DNA of 64,000 nucleotides from Paraferrimonas sedimenticola (GTDB taxonomy: Bacteria > Pseudomonadota > Gammaproteobacteria > Enterobacterales > Shewanellaceae), in assembly GCF_002282855.1 (NCBI RefSeq), contig NZ_NRIR01000004.1:248001-312000 (forward strand), in the 5' to 3' direction. A program made the position numbers and the translations under genes. Of this stretch, positions 58,996-64,000 are shown piece after piece; the first letter of the stretch is position 1; each line of letters starts with the position of its first letter. Below the pieces are notes generated by a model. That model did not search any database, had not been told where the DNA came from, and saw only the letters and a list, made by a program, of their open reading frames with translations.

Positions 58996-60402
58996 CTAAT
59001 GCTCTTCAGCGCTTTTCTCATCAAGAACCAATTCAATACAAGCTAAGGTACCCTGCTCCTGAGGGAAAACACTCAGATTGGCTCGATAGTATAGGCTTAA
59101 CAAGCGCTTCGCTATGTAAAGCCCCATGCCCGCCCCCTGTGGTTTGCCGCTAACGTGGGCCTCAAACAGCCTAGGTAACACTTGAGGGTCGATACCAGCG
59201 CCACTGTCCTTAACACTAATTTGCAACCGACTCGCTTGTGTCTCTGCGCTCACAGTGACCGTTTGTCCCGCTTGACTGGCCTCAACACCATTAACCATTA
59301 GAGTGTGCAAAACCACTCGCCACTCGTCGTAATTCCCCAGAATTTGTAATTCTCTAGGGAGTTGGTTGTCGATATGAACCACACCATCACTGCTGCGACT
59401 GGCGCTAAGCTCCATCGCCACATCGTCCACCAGTGCTTTCAGGCTTAAGGGTTGGCTTCTGTCCAATGGTCCGGTGGCCAATCTGAGTAAGGCACTAATG
59501 GTTTGGTTGAGATGCGCGAGCTTTTGGCGCATCGATTGTTGTAACTCGTTTGGGGTTACCTGCTCGCAGTACAGGCCTAGTGTGTGCAGCGGATTGCGCA
59601 AAGCGTGGGCCAAGCCGCGACTGACCTCGCCAATTTCCGCCAAGTGCTGTTTGTCTTTGAGTTGTTGCTGACGCTCGCTCAACTGCCTTAACTGTTCGCT
59701 GGACTGGTTAAAATCGCTAAGCGCCTGAGCGCTTTCTCCTTTGCCTGAGGGGGGGAGTTGTACCCCTAACTCGCCTTTGGCCAAACGCGACAGACCGCTG
59801 GAAAGCTGGCTTAACGGAGCACTGATATGACGCGACAACCAAAAGGCCAATAACAAAGCGAACACGCTGGTAACGGCAATCACAGCTAATGCGTTGTTGA
59901 GCAAGACTCGATAGTGACCGGCTTGTGGCGTCAGGCGAGTAACCGTGGGTGCCAAGTCGGGGGTGTTGACCCCTCCGAACTCCTGCTGAACCTGCAACAG
60001 CATACTCTCGAGTTCGCGGCGAAAGTTCTCCCGACCGGAGGGCACCAAATCGTCAAGCGGCAGAACAATCAGGGAGATGGGCTTTTGTTGCTCGTCGAAT
60101 TTGACCACCTGCAGCTGACCACTCTCGTTGGCCAGAATTCGAATATTGTCGTCATCGGCATAGCGCCATTGATTTTGCCGAAGCAGCTCGCGCACTCGCT
60201 GGCTGTCCAGTGCTGGAACTTCCGGCAGTTCAGGGATCGACTGTAAAGTGCGATTCACAATCTGAAACGACAAGGCTTGCGACTGCTGAGCAATCTCGGT
60301 TTCAATTTTTTGGCCGGCGTAAACAATCCAACCCGCCTGCACAACCGCCATCAACACAATCAATCCAGTCATCCAACTGAACAAGTATTTGGTGAGACTC
60401 AT
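58996..60402 (-). CDS. Membrane sensor histidine kinase
   Basis: This 468-residue kinase has a membrane helix near 10-28, a periplasmic sensor domain of about 135 residues, a second helix (about 168-190), HAMP (190-245) and a kinase core. The phospho-acceptor is His266 in GLAHALRNPLHTLG, the N box reads VNGVEAS, and the G boxes are DSGAGID and GAGMGLYIAK. The sensor has no recognised ligand domain. It is transcribed with the sigma-54 regulator downstream and divergently from the periplasmic repeat protein at 60712. Confidence 0.93.
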   Translation of the reverse strand: MSLTKYLFSWMTGLIVLMAVVQAGWIVYAGQKIETEIAQQSQALSFQIVNRTLQSIPELPEVPALDSQRVRELLRQNQWRYADDDNIRILANESGQLQVVKFDEQQKPISLIVLPLDDLVPSGRENFRRELESMLLQVQQEFGGVNTPDLAPTVTRLTPQAGHYRVLLNNALAVIAVTSVFALLLAFWLSRHISAPLSQLSSGLSRLAKGELGVQLPPSGKGESAQALSDFNQSSEQLRQLSERQQQLKDKQHLAEIGEVSRGLAHALRNPLHTLGLYCEQVTPNELQQSMRQKLAHLNQTISALLRLATGPLDRSQPLSLKALVDDVAMELSASRSSDGVVHIDNQLPRELQILGNYDEWRVVLHTLMVNGVEASQAGQTVTVSAETQASRLQISVKDSGAGIDPQVLPRLFEAHVSGKPQGAGMGLYIAKRLLSLYYRANLSVFPQEQGTLACIELVLDEKSAEEH

Positions 60403-60539
60403 AACGTCCTTAGAGTAGCTTTGCTGTGTTTTTTATACCAAGTTGTAGTTCAAGGATCGAGCCAATGCGTCTGTCAGACTTTTTTAGCTAAAACAGAGAG
60501 TTACAACTCATTGATATTTGCTCCAAGAAAATCTGTCCT

Positions 60540-60567
60540 GATATGGGGAATTTTCATTGCCCATATC
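60540..60567. promoter_or_regulatory. Candidate enhancer (upstream activating sequence) for the sigma-54 regulator
   Basis: GATATGGG (60540-60547) and CCCATATC (60560-60567) form a perfect inverted repeat with a 12-base spacer, and another GGGATATG follows at 60568. The centre is about 120 bp before the expected start of the sigma-54 promoter, a normal distance for NtrC-type enhancers. No other feature was recognised in the rest of this 309-bp gap. Confidence 0.6.
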
Positions 60568-60646
60568 GGGATATGTTGCCTTGCAGCTGCTTTCAAGGTT
60601 TCAAAAATATTTGCTTAAGCTATTGAAATAAAACAAGCTTAGTTTA

Positions 60647-60663
60647 TTGGCACTGTTCTTGAT
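60647..60663 (+). promoter_or_regulatory. Candidate sigma-54 promoter of the periplasmic repeat protein
   Basis: TTGGCACTGTTCTTGAT matches the sigma-54 -24/-12 consensus TTGGCACG-N4-TTGCA with GG and GA exactly 10 bases apart. The -24 half is perfect. The -12 half has TTGA in place of TTGC, the main departure. Predicted start near 60674 leaves about 38 bases before the ATG at 60712. Being next to a sigma-54 regulator gene makes it more credible. Confidence 0.65.
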
Positions 60664-60711
60664 TAGAAACAGAGTGACTATCAACTTCAACCCCAAAAGG
60701 ATGCTCGTGCA

Positions 60712-61413
60712 ATGACTGCAAAACTCACTCTAGCTATCGGATTTATCGGCGCTCTGTGCCTAAGCGCCGTCAGCTTTGCCGATGAAGAATTCAAGCGCAT
60801 CGAAATCGATGCGGATAAACAAGACGGTGTTACGGTTGTGACCATTAATACCGATGGTGGTACCGAAGTCTTTGAGCTTAAGGAAGGCCAAGCACTGGAC
60901 TCTAAAGAACTACAGGAGAAATTGGCCAACCTAGACGAAAAAACTCAAGCCACGGTAAAGCGCGCCTTGGCTCGAGTCCAAGCTTTAGACGCCAATGTCA
61001 TCGCGGTGAAACAAAAAGCCATTCGCGCTAAGACCAAAGCGATTGAGCTTAAAGCTCAAGCTGCGGCCGATGCGGCAATTAGCGAGGAAGAGATCCAAGT
61101 CATTCAACTCAAAGCCCAAGCCGCCGCAGAAGCTGCAATCAGTGATGAAGAAATGGAAGAGCTACAGCGCATGCATGAAGACATGTGGGTAATGGCCGAT
61201 GAAGAGTTTCACGTGATCCACGAAGTGGAGGGCTCGCCACATAAGCGCATCCAAATCATCCGTAAACACGGCGACTCAGAACAGCACCAAGAGATGGTAT
61301 TGGATATGGGAGACCATAATCCTACTCAAGGAATTGTGCACCTGATTCGCTCAGGAGCATTCAGCCAAGATGATTTGGACGCGATTCAAGCCGAGCTGGA
61401 TAAAAAACGTTAG
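60712..61413 (+). CDS. Periplasmic helical repeat protein of unknown function
   Basis: This 233-residue protein has a signal peptide cleaved near SFA (residue 23). The mature part starts with a short beta segment (RIEIDADKQDGVTVVTINTDGG) and continues as charged helices. Two near-identical 20-residue repeats lie at 111-127 and 131-147 (LKAQAAADAAISEEE and LKAQAAAEAAISDEE). The rest is acidic, with several His near the end (EFHVIHEVEG...HKRIQII). I recognise no family. It is divergent from a two-component operon and has a candidate sigma-54 promoter, so it is the likely target of that system; an envelope-stress or metal role would be a guess. Confidence 0.85.
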   Translation: MTAKLTLAIGFIGALCLSAVSFADEEFKRIEIDADKQDGVTVVTINTDGGTEVFELKEGQALDSKELQEKLANLDEKTQATVKRALARVQALDANVIAVKQKAIRAKTKAIELKAQAAADAAISEEEIQVIQLKAQAAAEAAISDEEMEELQRMHEDMWVMADEEFHVIHEVEGSPHKRIQIIRKHGDSEQHQEMVLDMGDHNPTQGIVHLIRSGAFSQDDLDAIQAELDKKR

Positions 61414-61437
61414 ACCGCGCTGCGCTAACTGCCCCAA

Positions 61438-62367
61438 TTAGGCCCGCTTCAAATGAGCGGGCTTTTGCTGGGCTTGAGTTTGCTCTAGACAATAGTCCTT
61501 CATGGCCGCTCCCATTTTAGGGTGGCGCAAGGCATAGGCCATGTTGGCTTTCATATAACCCAACTTATCCCCACAATCGTGGGAGCAACCTTCAATGTGA
61601 TAGGCCTCAACCGAGTGTTGCTCTAGCAACATACCCACCGCATCAGTCAGCTGAATTTCACCTCCAACTCCAACAGGCGTTTTCGCCAACAAGGGCCATA
61701 TCTCGGAGGTAAATACATAACGACCCACAATCGCAAGGTTAGAAGGCGCCACGTCGCGTTCTGGCTTTTCAACAATGGCGTAAATCGGAGCGATGGAACT
61801 GGGGTGCAACTGAGTGCCATTGCAATCGGCGATGCCGTATATGCTAACGTCTTCTTCGGCAACCGGTTCAACCATAATTTGGCTGACACCACTGGTGTTA
61901 AAGCGTTGCACCATGGCCGCTAGATTGTCGTCGGAGAGGCGGCAGGAATACTGGTCGATAATCACGTCTGGCAGTACCACAGCAAAAGGCTCATCACCTA
62001 TGATAGGACGAGCGCAATGAATGGCGTGGCCTAGCCCTTTGGCTTCCCCTTGGCGCACACTAATGACTGTCACCCCTGGCGGACAGATGTTTTGCACTTC
62101 GGCCAGCAACTGTCGTTTAACCCGTTTCTCCAGCGTCACTTCAAGTTCAAAGCTGGTATCAAAGTGATTTTCGATGGCGTTTTTAGAAGCGTGGGTCACC
62201 AACACAATTTCGGTCAGCCCAGCGCTGACGCACTCGTTGACTATGTATTGGATTAGGGGTTTGTCCACCAAAGGCAGCATTTCTTTGGGGATAGCCTTGG
62301 TAGCGGGAAGCATGCGGGTGCCCAGTCCAGCAACTGGGATCACCACCTTCTTAACAGCGTGGTTCAT
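61438..62367 (-). CDS. galU: UTP-glucose-1-phosphate uridylyltransferase
   Basis: GalU makes UDP-glucose for LPS, capsule and other glycans. The 309-residue protein has the nucleotide loop [20 protein letters not shown] (about 11-30), [12 protein letters not shown], the catalytic EKPERD and [12 protein letters not shown] segments. I choose the ATG at 62367, with AGGAACT before it, over a frame with 14 extra residues. It follows a WcaJ-type transferase gene by about 45 bp, a common pairing in exopolysaccharide loci. Confidence 0.95.
   Translation of the reverse strand: MNHAVKKVVIPVAGLGTRMLPATKAIPKEMLPLVDKPLIQYIVNECVSAGLTEIVLVTHASKNAIENHFDTSFELEVTLEKRVKRQLLAEVQNICPPGVTVISVRQGEAKGLGHAIHCARPIIGDEPFAVVLPDVIIDQYSCRLSDDNLAAMVQRFNTSGVSQIMVEPVAEEDVSIYGIADCNGTQLHPSSIAPIYAIVEKPERDVAPSNLAIVGRYVFTSEIWPLLAKTPVGVGGEIQLTDAVGMLLEQHSVEAYHIEGCSHDCGDKLGYMKANMAYALRHPKMGAAMKDYCLEQTQAQQKPAHLKRA
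61442..61466 (+). terminator. Intrinsic terminator overlapping the end of galU
   Basis: GCCCGCT-TCAAATG-AGCGGGC followed by four T lies 30 bp after the repeat-protein stop. It also encodes the last residues of GalU on the other strand. Confidence 0.85.
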
Positions 62368-62411
62368 AGGAGTTCCTTTTGTAGCGCACCGACGGCCCAA
62401 ACGGGCCACCG

Positions 62412-63809
62412 TTAATAAGCGGAGTGTCCGGTAAAGCCTCTAATCGCGGTCAATCCTATAATTTTTACGTCCATCCAAATCGACCAGTCATTGATGTATT
62501 TCAGGTCGTATTCCACGCGGCGCTCCATTTTGTCCAGCGTGTCGGTTTCACCACGGAAACCATTGATTTGTGCCAGTCCGGTAATGCCCGGTTTCACTTT
62601 GTGGCGCAACATATAGCGGTCGACAATACTGCGGTACTGTTCGTTGTGGGCCACCGCATGGGGGCGCGGGCCCACGATCGACATGTCGCCTTGAAGCACA
62701 TTGAAAAACTGCGGTAATTCATCCAGCGATGTACGGCGAATAAAGGCGCCAAAGCGAGTGACCCGTGGGTCGTCACGCGTCGCTTGAGTGACCTTGTCAC
62801 CATTCTCCATGGTGCGCATTGAGCGGAACTTCCAGACTTTGATTTTTCGTCCGTCTAGGCCATATCTGTCCTGTTTAAACAACACAGGTCCGCGGGAGGA
62901 TAGTTTTACCCCAGCAGCGACCGTTAGCATTACCGGAGATAGCACCAATAAAGCCAACGAGCTAAAAATGATGTCTTCTGCGCGCTTGACCCAAGACGTC
63001 AGACCGTAAAATGGGGTGTCGTAGACGCTAAAGGTTTGCACATCGCCGACGTTGTTCCAGCGGCTGTGCATCAAGTTGTAGGTAAAGAAGTCCGGCACGA
63101 TATATGTATTAGCCGTGGTATCGCTGAACTCTTTTAAGTACTGAGCAATGCGATCCTTTGCCGACAGCGGCATGGCGATATAGATTTGGTCGATGTCGGC
63201 GTTCTTAGCCCGCTTAATCGCCTCTTTGACGGTACCGTGACAGTGCAACCCCTCGGCGTTCTGTAACCGATTGTCGCAACGATCGTCGTAATAACCATCC
63301 AAGACTATGCCCAAGTCCCGTTGCTTTTCGAGCTCGTGCCCCAAGCGCACACCGTTTTCAGTGAGGCCGATAATGGCTGCACGGCGGCTGTTAAAGCCGT
63401 GGCTACGCAACTGCCCTTTGGCGCTTTGCACCACGAAACGCCAGGCCAAAATCAAGGCTGGAGCGCTTAAGAACCAGGTACCCATGACTAGGCGAGAGTA
63501 GATTTCTGAGGTTTTGGAGAAGTAAGCGCAGACCAGCAGCACCAAAATAGCGACGACCCAGCTTACGAAGACCACCCCCACCTGGCGGCGGAAGTTGTTC
63601 ATGCGCCAAGAGCGATATAAGTCGCCGCTTTCTGCACAAACCAGGTAGCTTAAGCAGATAATCGCGCAGCAAAAACCGTAAAAGTCGCTGAGTTTGACTT
63701 GATATAGGCTGAGGCAAGCGTACAAGCTCGCACAGATTATGAATAGATCCGCCAACCGGAAAAATAGCGCGAATTCCAATTCATGATCTCGAATTAGGCC
63801 TCTCTCCAT
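62412..63809 (-). CDS. Undecaprenyl-phosphate sugar-1-phosphate transferase (WcaJ-like)
   Basis: This 465-residue protein starts capsule or exopolysaccharide repeats by moving glucose- or galactose-1-phosphate onto undecaprenyl phosphate. It has four N-terminal helices, a CoA-binding-like domain (about 145-260), a fifth helix (about 285) and the C-terminal sugar-transferase domain with [28 protein letters not shown] and GPRP. I choose the ATG at 63809 with AAAGGG 10 bases upstream; the frame extends 44 residues further. The upstream 190 bp to the window edge show nothing specific. More polysaccharide genes probably lie beyond the edge. Confidence 0.93.
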   Translation of the reverse strand: MERGLIRDHELEFALFFRLADLFIICASLYACLSLYQVKLSDFYGFCCAIICLSYLVCAESGDLYRSWRMNNFRRQVGVVFVSWVVAILVLLVCAYFSKTSEIYSRLVMGTWFLSAPALILAWRFVVQSAKGQLRSHGFNSRRAAIIGLTENGVRLGHELEKQRDLGIVLDGYYDDRCDNRLQNAEGLHCHGTVKEAIKRAKNADIDQIYIAMPLSAKDRIAQYLKEFSDTTANTYIVPDFFTYNLMHSRWNNVGDVQTFSVYDTPFYGLTSWVKRAEDIIFSSLALLVLSPVMLTVAAGVKLSSRGPVLFKQDRYGLDGRKIKVWKFRSMRTMENGDKVTQATRDDPRVTRFGAFIRRTSLDELPQFFNVLQGDMSIVGPRPHAVAHNEQYRSIVDRYMLRHKVKPGITGLAQINGFRGETDTLDKMERRVEYDLKYINDWSIWMDVKIIGLTAIRGFTGHSAY

Positions 63810-64000
63810 CGATACTGCCCTTTTTGTTTGCTCTCCGAGTGTGTCCACGACCTCTATTGAGGTTCCCTTGCAGTGTTTCCTCCTGAAATAAGGGGTCTTC
63901 TTGAAGTTAAACCCTAGTCCATTCCGCTGCTGCTTTAGCAAAGCTTAGTCGAGATTATTGATGCTTCAAGCAATCAAAGAGGGAATTTTGCAGAATAAAA

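Overview
The window looks like about 64 kb of chromosome from a marine, facultatively anaerobic gammaproteobacterium of the Alteromonadales (Shewanella/Ferrimonas-like). The reasons are the gene families and their neighbourhoods: hldE, lpxL, glnE, a YgiF-type CYTH-CHAD enzyme and a YgiM-type SH3 protein close together; EfpL; a GlyGly-CTERM exoprotease; periplasmic nitrate reductase genes next to a tiny TIGR02808-like protein; and a Tat-exported DMSO-reductase-type enzyme. I see no rRNA, tRNA, prophage, transposase or CRISPR array. This is inference from protein families, not a database match.

Layout. 1-3.5 kb: LPS genes hldE and lpxL, plus a small exported HExxH protein. 3.7-11.9 kb: one 2743-residue secreted subtilase with C-type-lectin, Fn3, IPT, cohesin, dockerin, thrombospondin-type-3 and RCC1-like parts, a Pro-Glu-Lys tract and a GlyGly-CTERM sorting tail. 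12.2-15.1 kb: glnE. 15.1-21.7 kb: a plus-strand cluster (lipoprotein, DUF350, membrane polyamine synthase, DUF2170, PspA/IM30, DUF2491, a possible ribbon-helix-helix protein, a K+ channel) with a paired-palindrome operator in the middle. 22-26.5 kb: SH3 protein, Pit phosphate transporter with its DUF47 partner, and YgiF. 26.5-30.3 kb: DUF2947, dusA, and a LysR regulator divergent from a periplasmic Ntn amide hydrolase.

30.3-36 kb: a DmsA/DmsB-type molybdoenzyme operon with an extra polyferredoxin and a TorD chaperone, divergent from an AraC regulator and lacking a DmsC anchor. 36-42.8 kb: thiC-thiDE-thiF-thiS-thiG-thiH under a TPP riboswitch; the end of thiDE carries two in-frame copies of a palindromic intergenic-type repeat. 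42.8-44.9 kb: a TetR/MFS efflux pair with two identical 18-bp operators. 44.9-45.6 kb: a YhhQ-type queuosine-precursor transporter behind a probable preQ1-I riboswitch. 45.8-51.6 kb: lipoprotein, EfpL, an outer-membrane barrel, a second LysR regulator, an atypical CDF transporter and a DcuA-type dicarboxylate carrier. 51.7-55.8 kb: napA-napB-napC and the TIGR02808-like peptide behind a perfect FNR box. 55.8-64 kb: parvulin, MATE pump, a sigma-54 two-component pair with a candidate sigma-54 promoter and enhancer for the divergent periplasmic repeat protein, then galU and a WcaJ-type sugar-phosphate transferase.

Functionally the window combines cell-envelope construction, anaerobic respiration (Nap, DMSO-reductase-like enzyme, Dcu carrier) and membrane stress. 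The most promising less-described elements are the PspA/polyamine/DUF350/channel cluster with its paired operator, the sigma-54 circuit at 57.6-61.4 kb, the composite protease, and the coding palindromic repeats in thiDE.
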